Assembly: GCA_016109435.1 (NCBI GenBank)
Contig: JAEILR010000015.1
Span: forward strand, 1 to 45,130
Direction of reading: 5' to 3'
Origin: Methanomassiliicoccus sp.
GTDB lineage: Archaea > Thermoplasmatota > Thermoplasmata > Methanomassiliicoccales > Methanomassiliicoccaceae
DNA: 45,130 nucleotides
The translations under genes and the position numbers were made by a program. Under the pieces are notes generated by a model. It searched no databases. It was not told the origin of the DNA and worked only from the letters and a program-made list of their open reading frames with translations. The first letter of the stretch is position 1. Every line of letters begins with the position of its first letter. Of the stretch, positions 38,241 to 45,130 are shown piece after piece.

Positions 38241-38618
38241 ATGACAAGAGATGTTGCGACACCTGGATATACGGCCGGGGCCACCTATTCGTCCTGGCCG
38301 TTCATACTATCCATGATCGGAGGCGTTCTCGTCCTGATCGAGGGGTTGATCATCGCCATATCTGGACCGCTGATATCGCTGGCCGTGGTGGGGGACCTAG
38401 GCCTGGGGGTGCTGCTGTACGGGATCCTGGTGATCATCCTCGGCCTGATCATGATGTGGCTGGCCTATGGCCTGAGGTCAAGGCCGGCGAGCCACGTGGC
38501 CTACGGAGCGGGTATTATCATCGTTTCGGTGATCGCCTTGGTGCTGGCCGGCGGCGGTTTCGTCATCGGCTCGATAATGGGGATCATCGGCGGCGCGTGG
38601 GCCATCATCAGGGGATGA
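38241..38618 (+). CDS. Small integral membrane protein, unknown function
   Basis: The 125-residue protein has four likely membrane segments: FILSMIGGVLVLIEGLIIAISG, ISLAVVGDLGLGVLLYGILVIILGLIMMWLAYGL (one or two spans) and ASHVAYGAGIIIVSVIALVLAGGGFVIGSIMGIIGGAWAII. The frame is open from 38169, but ATG 38241 has GGTGAG four bases before it and starts directly before the first span. No charged catalytic residues are visible. It lies 135 bases after gatE and converges on the methyltransferase gene. Confidence 0.75.
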   Translation: MTRDVATPGYTAGATYSSWPFILSMIGGVLVLIEGLIIAISGPLISLAVVGDLGLGVLLYGILVIILGLIMMWLAYGLRSRPASHVAYGAGIIIVSVIALVLAGGGFVIGSIMGIIGGAWAIIRG

Positions 38619-38619
38619 G

Positions 38620-39207
38620 CTAAGGGACCGCCTGGGGACGGGGAGAGCGAAGCTCCTCCACCCACAGCTCCTCGAAGAAGTACCGTCGGGAGGCGAGGCG
38701 GCGCCGGGCGAAGGCGTCCAGCGCGAGGTCCAGCGCTCGGCGCTCCATCTCCGAGGACAGCAGGAGGACGATCCTGCCACCCGGTCTAAGCCTCGTCCGG
38801 GCCTCGCGGAGGAAGGGCGCCAGGACGTCCATCCCCTCCTCTCCTCCGGCCCAGGCCCTCTCCAGCGTGCCTTCCTCGTCCACCGCCAGATAGGGAGGGT
38901 TGAACACCATGAGGTCGAAGGTCCCGGCCACGTTGGAGAACAGGTCGCTCTCCACCACCTCTCCGGGAAGGTGGTTCCTGTCCAGATTGGCGCGGGTGCA
39001 CGCCGCCGCCCTCGGGTTGATGTCCGCGGCGACCAGGACCCCGCCCCCCGCCGACAGGTGGCAGCTTATGAGCCCGGTCCCGCAGCCCATCTCCAGCACC
39101 CGCTCTCCGCGCGCCACGCTCAACGCGCCGAGGAGAAGGAAGGTATCCTCGCTGGGAGGGTAGACCAGCTCGCATTCCTCTATGTCTATGTCCTTCTGAT
39201 ACTCCAT
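38620..39207 (-). CDS. HemK2/Mtq2-like release-factor glutamine methyltransferase
   Basis: The 195-residue SAM-dependent methyltransferase has the Mtq2/HemK2 signature VYPPSEDTFLLLGAL near the N-terminus, the SAM motif VLEMGCGTGLIS and the substrate motif NPPY at about residue 103. Archaeal members methylate the glutamine of the GGQ motif of aRF1, usually with Trm112. ATG 39207 is preferred; the in-frame GTG 39222 is also possible, since a minus-strand ctatatcc (39240-39247) could give a leaderless start at either. Confidence 0.87.
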   Translation of the reverse strand: MEYQKDIDIEECELVYPPSEDTFLLLGALSVARGERVLEMGCGTGLISCHLSAGGGVLVAADINPRAAACTRANLDRNHLPGEVVESDLFSNVAGTFDLMVFNPPYLAVDEEGTLERAWAGGEEGMDVLAPFLREARTRLRPGGRIVLLLSSEMERRALDLALDAFARRRLASRRYFFEELWVEELRSPRPQAVP

Positions 39208-39320
39208 CCGCTGACCGAACACTGCAACGCGTCACCGAGGATATAGGTGTGGGAGGACGCTCTCAACCCGCGGGACGGCGACAGAAACGGTCTTAACCCC
39301 GATTAGTATAGGTCGTCCCG

Positions 39321-40214
39321 ATGGAGCCCGCCTCCCTGCTGGTCGTCGCCATCATCGTCATCTCGCTGATCATAGCGGCGCTGAGGCGGTTCGAGCTCAC
39401 CCCCCTGCTGGTGCTGGGTAACCTGGCCATCTTCTTCGTGACCCTGTTCGTGAACAAGTGGGAGGTGTTCGGGGACCTCGCCTTCCAGCCGGCCGACCTG
39501 GAGAACGGAACCGGCCTGTACACGCTGTTCACCAGCATGTTCATCCACTACAACTTCGCCCACGTCATCGGCAACATGCTCTTCCTGTTCTTCCTCGGCA
39601 CTCCGCTGGAATCGCGCATTGGCAAGCGCAGATTCGCCCTGGTGTACTTCAGCGCCGGGATCGTCGGGTCGCTGTTCGCCGCCGCCTACTATTTCGCCCT
39701 GGGCCTCAACCTGGACGTCTATATGCTGGGCGCTTCCGGCGCCATCTCTGGGGCGGTCGGCACCCTTCTGGCGCTGTATCCCCGGGACGAGATCCCCATG
39801 TTCGTGGGGCCGATATTCCTGCCCCGGGTGCCGGTGTGGCTCGCAGCGCTGAGCTGGTTCCTGCTGTCGGTGCTCCTGGTCTTCCTAACCTCGTCCAACG
39901 TCTCCTGGCAGGCCCACCTGGGCGGCTTCATGGCCGGGTTGGCGATCGGCATGCTCATCGGGCAGGGAGTGGAGGTGGAGCGGAAGCGGGAAGAGGCTCC
40001 CCGGGACTACTCCAGGCTGGAAGCGATGGCCACCACTCCCCAGCTGAGGAACGCGCTGGAGCACATCCGCGACGAGAGACAGAAGGACGTGCGCAAGGTA
40101 TGGCTGGAATACTTCGCTGAGCATGCCACCTGCCCAACATGCGGGGGAAAGATGAAGTACCGAAACGACCGCTTCCTGTGTCAGTGCGGAAATGAGGTAG
40201 AGATATGGCATTAA
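39321..40214 (+). CDS. Rhomboid-family intramembrane serine protease with C-terminal zinc ribbon
   Basis: The 297-residue protein has at least six membrane segments with the rhomboid catalytic pair: serine in GASGAISG (S139) and histidine in WQAHLGGFMAG (H199). HVIGNMLFLFFLG is the upstream conserved region. Rhomboids cleave membrane proteins inside the bilayer. The cytoplasmic C-terminus (residues about 225-297) is unusual: a charged helix, then a zinc ribbon CPTCGGKMKY...FLCQCGNEVEIW. Its last 10 bases overlap the next gene, so they are co-translated. Confidence 0.9.
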   Translation: MEPASLLVVAIIVISLIIAALRRFELTPLLVLGNLAIFFVTLFVNKWEVFGDLAFQPADLENGTGLYTLFTSMFIHYNFAHVIGNMLFLFFLGTPLESRIGKRRFALVYFSAGIVGSLFAAAYYFALGLNLDVYMLGASGAISGAVGTLLALYPRDEIPMFVGPIFLPRVPVWLAALSWFLLSVLLVFLTSSNVSWQAHLGGFMAGLAIGMLIGQGVEVERKREEAPRDYSRLEAMATTPQLRNALEHIRDERQKDVRKVWLEYFAEHATCPTCGGKMKYRNDRFLCQCGNEVEIWH

Positions 40215-40795
40215 CGGTAGAGGTGGTGTGCGAAGGATACCTGCGCCGGGATAACGGCGTCCTACTGGAAGCGCATTCCACGTCCTCCCTCATCGTCGGC
40301 GGCTCACGGAACATCCTGGTCGATACGTCCTCGCACCACCTCCGTAACCGCCTGCTCTCCGGCCTGCGCTCCCGCGGACTGGGGCCGCACGATATCGACG
40401 TCATGATCAACACCCACCTGCACCCCGACCACGTGGGCAACAATGACCTGTTCCCCAACGCCCTACGCATCGCCCGCCGGGAGGAGGACCCTGACCCCAG
40501 CTTCAGAAAGCTGGGCGAGGACATCGAGCTGATCCCCGGAGTCAAGATATTCCACACTCCCGGCCACACTCGCGGCTCTCTCAGCGTGGGGGTGGAGACC
40601 AGCGAGGGCAAGTACGTCATCGCCGGTGACGCGTTCCCCACCAAGGACAACTTCGACAAGTGGTGCACGCCGATGATCAACTACGACATGGGCATCGCGC
40701 TCAAGAGCATGAAGCGCATCTCCTATCTCGCTGATTTCATCGTCCCGGGGCACGGGGCGCCGTTCCCGGCGGATTTGAACGGCCGGCAGCGATAG
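40205..40795 (+). CDS. MBL-fold metallo-hydrolase
   Basis: The 196-residue protein has the metallo-beta-lactamase motif THLHPDHVG near residue 70, a second His in HTPGHTRGS, Asp in IAGDAFPT and the last His in VPGHGAPF. These bind two metal ions. Compact MBL proteins hydrolyse diverse esters, thioesters or lactones, and the substrate is not evident. ATG 40205 follows GAGGTAGAGAT and overlaps the rhomboid gene by 10 bases. It ends with TAG. Confidence 0.88.
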   Translation: MALTVEVVCEGYLRRDNGVLLEAHSTSSLIVGGSRNILVDTSSHHLRNRLLSGLRSRGLGPHDIDVMINTHLHPDHVGNNDLFPNALRIARREEDPDPSFRKLGEDIELIPGVKIFHTPGHTRGSLSVGVETSEGKYVIAGDAFPTKDNFDKWCTPMINYDMGIALKSMKRISYLADFIVPGHGAPFPADLNGRQR

Positions 40796-40836
40796 TTATA
40801 TTCTTTGGTACGGTACATGGTTCAGGTTGGATCAAG

Positions 40837-41436
40837 ATGACCGTACCTAACGCGCTATACCTGGACTGCCCCAACTGCGGGGAGCATGCCGTCCACGAGG
40901 TCCTAAAGGGGAAGATAAGCAAGAAGCAGGACAGCATGGAAGCGACGGTGAAGTGCCAGGAATGCGGGCACACCTATTCCACGGTGGTCCGAGAGCCGGA
41001 GGTGATCAAGGTGCCCATCATCGTCTCCGAGCTGGGCAACTCCAAGAAGGAGGAGATCGAGCTGGAGGCCGGGGAGCTGCTCAGCCTCAACGACGAGCTG
41101 TACCTGGGGGAGACGCACCTGCTGGTCACCGGCCTGGAATGCGGCGGCCGGAGGGTGGAGAAGTGCGACACCAAGGAGGTGTCGACCATCTGGGCCAAGA
41201 AGTTCGACAAGGTGATCGTGAAGATCTCCATCAACAAGCACACCCGGACCATCCCGACGCAGATGGTGGCCCTGCCCGACGAGGAGTTCTACGTCGGGGA
41301 CATGATGACCGTCGGAAAGGAGAAGGTGGTCATCCACAACATCAAGTCCAAGGAGGGCACGGTGCGCCGCGGCGGAGTGCCGGCCAGGGATATCGTGAGG
41401 ATCTACACCAAGGCGGTGCGGACGACGACGTACTGA
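40837..41436 (+). CDS. HVO_0476-family archaeal zinc-finger protein
   Basis: The 199-residue protein begins with a zinc ribbon (LDCPNCGEHAVHEVLKG, then CQECGHTYS) followed by a beta-rich domain (ELEAGELLSLNDELYLGETHLLVTGLECGGRRV...). Archaeal COG1326/HVO_0476 proteins have this layout; their role is unknown but nucleic-acid binding is likely. ATG 40837 has its own TATA-like gttatattc (40795-40803) upstream. It is followed by pcm after 6 bases. Confidence 0.88.
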   Translation: MTVPNALYLDCPNCGEHAVHEVLKGKISKKQDSMEATVKCQECGHTYSTVVREPEVIKVPIIVSELGNSKKEEIELEAGELLSLNDELYLGETHLLVTGLECGGRRVEKCDTKEVSTIWAKKFDKVIVKISINKHTRTIPTQMVALPDEEFYVGDMMTVGKEKVVIHNIKSKEGTVRRGGVPARDIVRIYTKAVRTTTY

Positions 41437-41442
41437 GGGAAG

Positions 41443-42090
41443 ATGCGCGAAGCGGAGCGGAAGGAACTGGTCCGGAGGCTCAAGACCTACGGGTACGTGA
41501 CCAGCGACAGGGTCCTGGCGGCGATGGAGAAGGTCCCCCGCCACGAGTTCCTTCCGGACAGCATGGCCGAGATCGCTTACGAGGACACCCCCCTGCCGAT
41601 CGGCCAGGGGCAGACCATCTCCGCGCCGCACATGGTGGGGATGATGCTGGAGGCGCTGGACCTCAGGCCGGGGATGAAGGTCCTGGAGATCGGCACCGGC
41701 TCCGGCTACCATGCCGCGCTGGTGGCCGAGCTGGTGCGGCCGAACGGCAGGGTGTACACCGTGGAGAGGATCGAGTCGCTTGGCCTGCAGGCTAAGGGGA
41801 GGCTCAAGCGCCTGGGCTATGATGATGTGGAGGTGGTGATCGCCGACGGGACCAACGGACTTCCGGAGCATGCGCCGTACGACCGCATCTTCGCCGCCGC
41901 GGCCGGGCCCCAGGTGCCCGGGCCGCTGAAGGAGCAGCTGGCGGACGGCGGCACGCTCATGGTGCCGGTGGGCGGGCGCATGGTCCAGGACTTGGTGCTG
42001 ATGACCAGGAACGGCGACAGGTTCACCGAGCGGTCCATCGGCTCGGTGGTGTTCGTACCCCTCATCGGGGAGCACGGCTACCGCGGCTGA
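41443..42090 (+). CDS. pcm: Protein-L-isoaspartate O-methyltransferase
   Basis: The 215-residue repair enzyme methylates isoaspartyl residues of damaged proteins. It has the family start VPRHEFLPDSMAEIAYEDTPLPIGQGQTISAPHMVGMMLEAL and the SAM motif VLEIGTGSGYHAALVAEL. Length is normal. ATG 41443 follows GAGGGA, 6 bases after the zinc-finger gene. Its 3' end overlaps the converging phosphatase gene by 13 bases. Confidence 0.95.
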   Translation: MREAERKELVRRLKTYGYVTSDRVLAAMEKVPRHEFLPDSMAEIAYEDTPLPIGQGQTISAPHMVGMMLEALDLRPGMKVLEIGTGSGYHAALVAELVRPNGRVYTVERIESLGLQAKGRLKRLGYDDVEVVIADGTNGLPEHAPYDRIFAAAAGPQVPGPLKEQLADGGTLMVPVGGRMVQDLVLMTRNGDRFTERSIGSVVFVPLIGEHGYRG

Positions 42091-42740
42091 CCGTCCAAGA
42101 TGGGCGGGAGCACCGCCCGCAGGTCCCGCGCCCGCAGCACCACGTCGGCGCTGCGCTCCACCATCTCGTCGATGGGGTTGAAGGCTATGGACAGCCCGGA
42201 GGCGGAGAACATGGAGACGTCGACGAAGCTGTTGCCGATGGCCACCGTCCGCTCGGCCGTAACGCCGTAACGCTGCTGGAACCGCTCCAGGGCCTTTCGC
42301 TTGTTGGTGAGCTCGACCCTCAGCACCCCCTCGCCGGTGAGGCGGCCGCTCTCGTCGCAAGCGAGGGAGTTAGCGATGTGGTCGTCGAAGCCGTTCTCCT
42401 CGGCGATGCGCCGGGCGGCCATGTCCAGGCCGCCGCTGACGATGACGCACCTCATGCCGCCGGCCCGCAGCGCGGAGATGGTCTCCCTGATCCCAGGGAT
42501 GATGGGCACCGGCCTCAGGATCTCCTCGATATCACTAATGCAGAGGTCATCGCGGATGTTCAGCCACTTCTCGACGTCCCGGCGCATGAACTCCCGGTCG
42601 TCGATCCTCCCCTCGATGTACTCCACCAGGGAGGCCTCGTTGTCCACCTTGAAGTGCTCGTGCACCCAGGTCCAGGAACTGGAATGGTCGACGAGCACGC
42701 CGTCCATGTCGAACGCCACCAGCCCATAGCTCGGTCCCAT
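42078..42740 (-). CDS. HAD-family phosphatase, SerB-like
   Basis: The 220-residue HAD phosphatase has the nucleophile motif DMDGVLVD (D11), motif II in VIVSGGLDMAA, a lysine in VELTNKRKALE, and motif IV GNSFVDVSMF. The helical cap (SSSWTWVHEHFKVDNEASLVEYIEGRIDDREFMRRDVEKWL) is of the phosphoserine phosphatase type, so serine synthesis is a reasonable guess, but other small substrates are possible. It overlaps pcm at its 3' end by 13 bases. Confidence 0.87.
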   Translation of the reverse strand: MGPSYGLVAFDMDGVLVDHSSSWTWVHEHFKVDNEASLVEYIEGRIDDREFMRRDVEKWLNIRDDLCISDIEEILRPVPIIPGIRETISALRAGGMRCVIVSGGLDMAARRIAEENGFDDHIANSLACDESGRLTGEGVLRVELTNKRKALERFQQRYGVTAERTVAIGNSFVDVSMFSASGLSIAFNPIDEMVERSADVVLRARDLRAVLPPILDGQPR

Positions 42741-42761
42741 GGCCGGAACACCATCAAAAGG

Positions 42762-42768
42762 TTATTAA
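42762..42768 (+). promoter_or_regulatory. TATA box of the TraB-family gene
   Basis: ttattaa lies about 24-30 bases before GTG 42792, the geometry of a leaderless archaeal message. It decides the start in favour of GTG 42792. Confidence 0.5.
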
Positions 42769-42791
42769 TGTCCTTCGGGCATGGTTTCGGC

Positions 42792-43508
42792 GTGATCGTC
42801 CTTCTGGGCGTGGGGCACGTCTTCGATATCGCCTCCCAGGTGGAGAGGATCATCGAGGAGGAGCGCCCCGACGCGGTGGGGGTGGAACTCGATCAGGCCC
42901 GCTACCACGCCCTTCTGAACCCCGGGCAGCCGTCCAACGCCCGCCTCACATATCGATTATTATCCAAGATGCAGAAGCGGCTGGCCCACCAGTACGGCGG
43001 GGAGGTCGGCGCCGAGATGCTGGCCGCCACCAAGACCGCCCAGGCCATCGGGGCGGAGGTGCTGTTCATCGACACCGACGCCAGCCAGATGTTCCGTCGC
43101 CTCAATTCGGAGATGCCGTTCCGGGAGAAGTTGAAGCTCGGGTTGTCGGCCCTCACCTCGCTGTTCGTCCGGCAGGAGACGGTGGAACGGGAGCTGGAGA
43201 ACCTCCAGGAGAACGGGGACCGGTACATGGAGCAGATGGGGGAGCAGTTCCCCACGCTGAAGCGGGTGCTCCTGGACGAGAGGAACGCGTACATGGCCAG
43301 ACGGATCGACGCCGCCGCCTCCCGCTACCCTACGGTCCTGGCGGTCATCGGGGACGGCCACGTCGAGGGCATCCTCCGCCTGCTGGACCGCGATGATGTC
43401 CGCGTGTATCGCCTGAAGGACATCCGCAACGCGGGCCGGCCGTCCACCGGCCGACAGGTGCAGTCCAACGCCCAGGTGAGCTTTCACTTCGATCTCATAC
43501 TGCGATAG
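42792..43508 (+). CDS. TraB/PrgY-family protein
   Basis: The 238-residue protein carries the TraB/GumN-type motif set: an N-terminal GxxH (GVGHVFD), the glutamate strand DAVGVELDQARYHALL, an Arg/Asp region, LIRR-like ERNAYMARRI and a late GxxH (GDGHVEG). TraB/PrgY proteins are proposed metal-dependent proteases or pheromone-processing factors; the C-terminal membrane domain of PrgY is absent here. The open frame runs upstream to 42378, but GTG 42792 (MIVLLGVGHV) lies about 26 bases after TATA-like ttattaa (42762-42768) and is a good leaderless start; ATG 42768 falls in the TATA box. It ends with TAG. Confidence 0.8.
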   Translation: MIVLLGVGHVFDIASQVERIIEEERPDAVGVELDQARYHALLNPGQPSNARLTYRLLSKMQKRLAHQYGGEVGAEMLAATKTAQAIGAEVLFIDTDASQMFRRLNSEMPFREKLKLGLSALTSLFVRQETVERELENLQENGDRYMEQMGEQFPTLKRVLLDERNAYMARRIDAAASRYPTVLAVIGDGHVEGILRLLDRDDVRVYRLKDIRNAGRPSTGRQVQSNAQVSFHFDLILR

Positions 43509-43542
43509 GATACTTTTTACCCCACTCGGCCATTGTGGTCCC

Positions 43543-44220
43543 GTGCGCGTCACCCTGCTCTCATACACCAAGGACGCCGAGAGGCTGTGCGCCTCGGCCG
43601 CCCATTCCTGCTACTCGGAAAAGGGAGCGAGCGAGCTAATGGAGGAGTGGGACGAGGCCAAGGGCAAGAGGTGGCTGGGCAGTCCATTGTCTTCCGGTCA
43701 TCACTCGGTCATCGAGCACGCCTCGTACACCTTCTCCATCGAGGGCGTGTCCCGAAGTTTAACGCACCAGCTGGTCAGACATCGTCTGGCGTCTTTCAGT
43801 CAGCTCTCCCAACGGTACGTGAACATGAAGGACGCTGATTACGTCGTCCCGGCCTCGATCGCCGCCGATCCCGAGTTGGAGTCCCGCTACCGCGAGCTTA
43901 TGGACAGGATTTGGGAGGAGTACCGCTATCTCTCCAAGAAGGTACCCGCAGAGGATGCCAGATATGTGCTGCCGAACGCCTGCACCACCAACATCACCGT
44001 GACCATGAACGCAAGGGAGCTATGGCACTTCTTCGAGCTTCGCAACTGTCGTCGCGCTCAGCAAGAGATCCGCGAGGTGGCCGACGAGATGCTCCGCCTG
44101 GCCCGCGAGGCGTCGCCGTTCATATTCCGCAACGCGGGGCCGCCGTGCATCTCCAAGGGGAAGTGCCCGGAGGGCAAGATGTCCTGCGGCAAGCCCCGCA
44201 CCGAGCTGAAGCAGGCCTAA
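43543..44220 (+). CDS. thyX: Flavin-dependent thymidylate synthase
   Basis: The 225-residue enzyme makes dTMP from dUMP using FAD and methylene-tetrahydrofolate or a pterin analogue. The ThyX signature RHRxxSxxxxSQRY is present as RHRLASFSQLSQRY beginning at R79. HHSVIEHASYTFSIEGVSR before it and NARELWHFFELRNCRRAQQEIR after it are family regions. GTG 43543 lies about 27 bases after TATA-like actttttacc (43512-43521), consistent with a leaderless start. It overlaps the converging signal peptidase gene by 4 bases. Confidence 0.95.
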   Translation: MRVTLLSYTKDAERLCASAAHSCYSEKGASELMEEWDEAKGKRWLGSPLSSGHHSVIEHASYTFSIEGVSRSLTHQLVRHRLASFSQLSQRYVNMKDADYVVPASIAADPELESRYRELMDRIWEEYRYLSKKVPAEDARYVLPNACTTNITVTMNARELWHFFELRNCRRAQQEIREVADEMLRLAREASPFIFRNAGPPCISKGKCPEGKMSCGKPRTELKQA

Positions 44221-45068
44221 CCCCTCTTCCTGTCCCGGCCCTCGACCGCCCTGGCCGAGGCCCATAGAACGACCGGCAGCACGGCGATGGAGATCACCGA
44301 CGCCATGAGCAGCACCACGGTGTTCTCCGGAAGGTACGAGGGCGCGGTGCCGGTGAGCCACAGTCTTACGGTGCCGATCCATGGCACCTCTCCGACCACC
44401 CTGCCGATGATCCATTCCCACTTGATCGGCTCATCCACCAGGGTACCCTGGTCGATGACACCGTACCTCGCTCCGTCGATCTCGTTCCAGTTGTTGTCCC
44501 CCATGGTGATCAGGCCGCCGTGGGGATCGTTCATCGACCCGAGGATCTCATCGAGGTCGATGTGGACGGTCACGCTGGCGTGACCTACGTTCAGCAGGTC
44601 CACCCAGTCGCTCAGCCCCTGCCAGCCGCCATCGCCGGGCGTCGTCCACATCGAGGCCGGCACACCGGCCAGCTCGGGGATGTCGAACCCGCCGGCGCTG
44701 GAATTGTACACCAGTTCGCACAGCGCCCGATGGACGATCGGAACTTCCTCCCCGGGGGTTTGGCAGATCACCACATCACCATACTCCCCGAAGCTCCGAT
44801 AGCCGTCGTTCAGTGAGCCCAGATAGGTCATGAGATCGCTGTCCTCCCGGGGCTCGCTCACCACCACCACGTCCCCGGTGTCGATGATCCCGATCGCGGA
44901 GCTGTTGTCATCGTGCTGCATGCTCCTCGACTCCACCACCATCAGCGGAGTCTGCGCTCCCAGCAGCACGGTGAGCGCCCCCATCGAAAGAAGGAACGCC
45001 AGGAGCACGCAGCCGAGCGCCAGCATCATGCGCCGCAGTCCGCAGGACAGTTCCTCCCGTTGGTCCAT
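44217..45068 (-). CDS. Signal peptidase I (archaeal/ER type S26B) with large ectodomain insert
   Basis: The 283-residue protein has an N-terminal membrane helix (about 14-36), the catalytic serine in VVESRSMQH (near residue 49), a histidine in PIVHRALCEL instead of the bacterial lysine, and the conserved ITMGDNNWNEID acidic site; this Ser-His-Asp set is that of archaeal and ER Sec11. A second membrane helix lies near the C-terminus (about 250-272). The stretch between His and the GDNN motif is about 80-90 residues, longer than usual, with a Gly/Trp-rich region (WTTPGDGGWQGLSDWVDLL). ATG 45068 touches GGAGG and lies about 28 bases after TATA-like tttttaact (minus, about 45095-45103), so it is probably leaderless. 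Confidence 0.87.
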   Translation of the reverse strand: MDQREELSCGLRRMMLALGCVLLAFLLSMGALTVLLGAQTPLMVVESRSMQHDDNSSAIGIIDTGDVVVVSEPREDSDLMTYLGSLNDGYRSFGEYGDVVICQTPGEEVPIVHRALCELVYNSSAGGFDIPELAGVPASMWTTPGDGGWQGLSDWVDLLNVGHASVTVHIDLDEILGSMNDPHGGLITMGDNNWNEIDGARYGVIDQGTLVDEPIKWEWIIGRVVGEVPWIGTVRLWLTGTAPSYLPENTVVLLMASVISIAVLPVVLWASARAVEGRDRKRG

Positions 45069-45130
45069 CCTCCGACCATTGGGAGCCCCGGGAAGTTAAA
45101 AACTGACCGATGACGCGGCGGCCGCTGGGC

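Noticed and set aside
42378..42791. Upstream extension of the TraB-family frame opposite the phosphatase gene
   Set aside because: It is antisense to a well-supported HAD phosphatase and upstream of a TATA box at the right distance from GTG 42792.

Overview
The window is a chromosomal segment of a high-GC archaeon. Genes that place it in Archaea include a single unsplit RNA polymerase B subunit followed by split A' and A'' subunits, the archaeal two-subunit GatD/GatE amidotransferase, aEF-1beta, an AglB oligosaccharyltransferase, an archaeal translin and HVO_0476/HVO_2753-type zinc-finger proteins. The unsplit rpoB, many apparently leaderless genes, HypB, and one gene interrupted by an in-frame amber codon fit Thermoplasmatota, probably Methanomassiliicoccales, where UAG can encode pyrrolysine. 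That placement is an inference: no 16S rRNA or methanogenesis marker lies in the window.

Layout. 1-2536 is an accessory end of lower GC: the 3' part of an RHS-repeat protein with a variable C-terminal tip, a small downstream protein that could be its immunity partner, and a membrane PH-like protein whose start looks frameshifted at a run of eight T. 2537-7868 holds metabolic and housekeeping genes: malic enzyme, PPC/DUF296 protein, a 56-residue zinc ribbon plus aEF-1beta, CorA, a metallophosphoesterase and an AlkD-like protein. 7929-8070 is a tRNA-Lys(UUU) gene with two introns at non-standard positions (D-loop and T-loop), each with a good bulge-helix-bulge. 8196-17041 is the transcription operon rpoH-rpoB-rpoA1-rpoA2-rpl30e-nusA. 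17028-20918 holds a COG2108 radical SAM protein, an unknown protein, pyrF and a DUF2769/glutamate-synthase-like fusion.

21081-28267 is a two-gene surface-glycosylation unit: a 2153-residue AglB fused to about eleven carboxypeptidase-regulatory-like repeats and two NEW3/CARDB-like domains, translationally coupled to a small membrane-anchored CARDB-like protein. 28383-31380 has thioredoxin, translin, purD and hypB. 31597-34875 is a second lower-GC patch of membrane or surface proteins, including one gene whose Shine-Dalgarno lies in a hairpin and one whose signal segment and ectodomain are separated by an in-frame TAG. 34948-38105 is gatD-gatE. 38241-45068 contains a small membrane protein, an Mtq2/HemK2-like methyltransferase, rhomboid protease, MBL hydrolase, zinc-finger protein, pcm, a SerB-like phosphatase, TraB-family protein, thyX and an archaeal signal peptidase I with a long ectodomain insert.

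The most unusual items are the doubly interrupted tRNA-Lys, the amber-interrupted surface protein and the giant AglB fusion. I saw no CRISPR array, transposase or rRNA gene.
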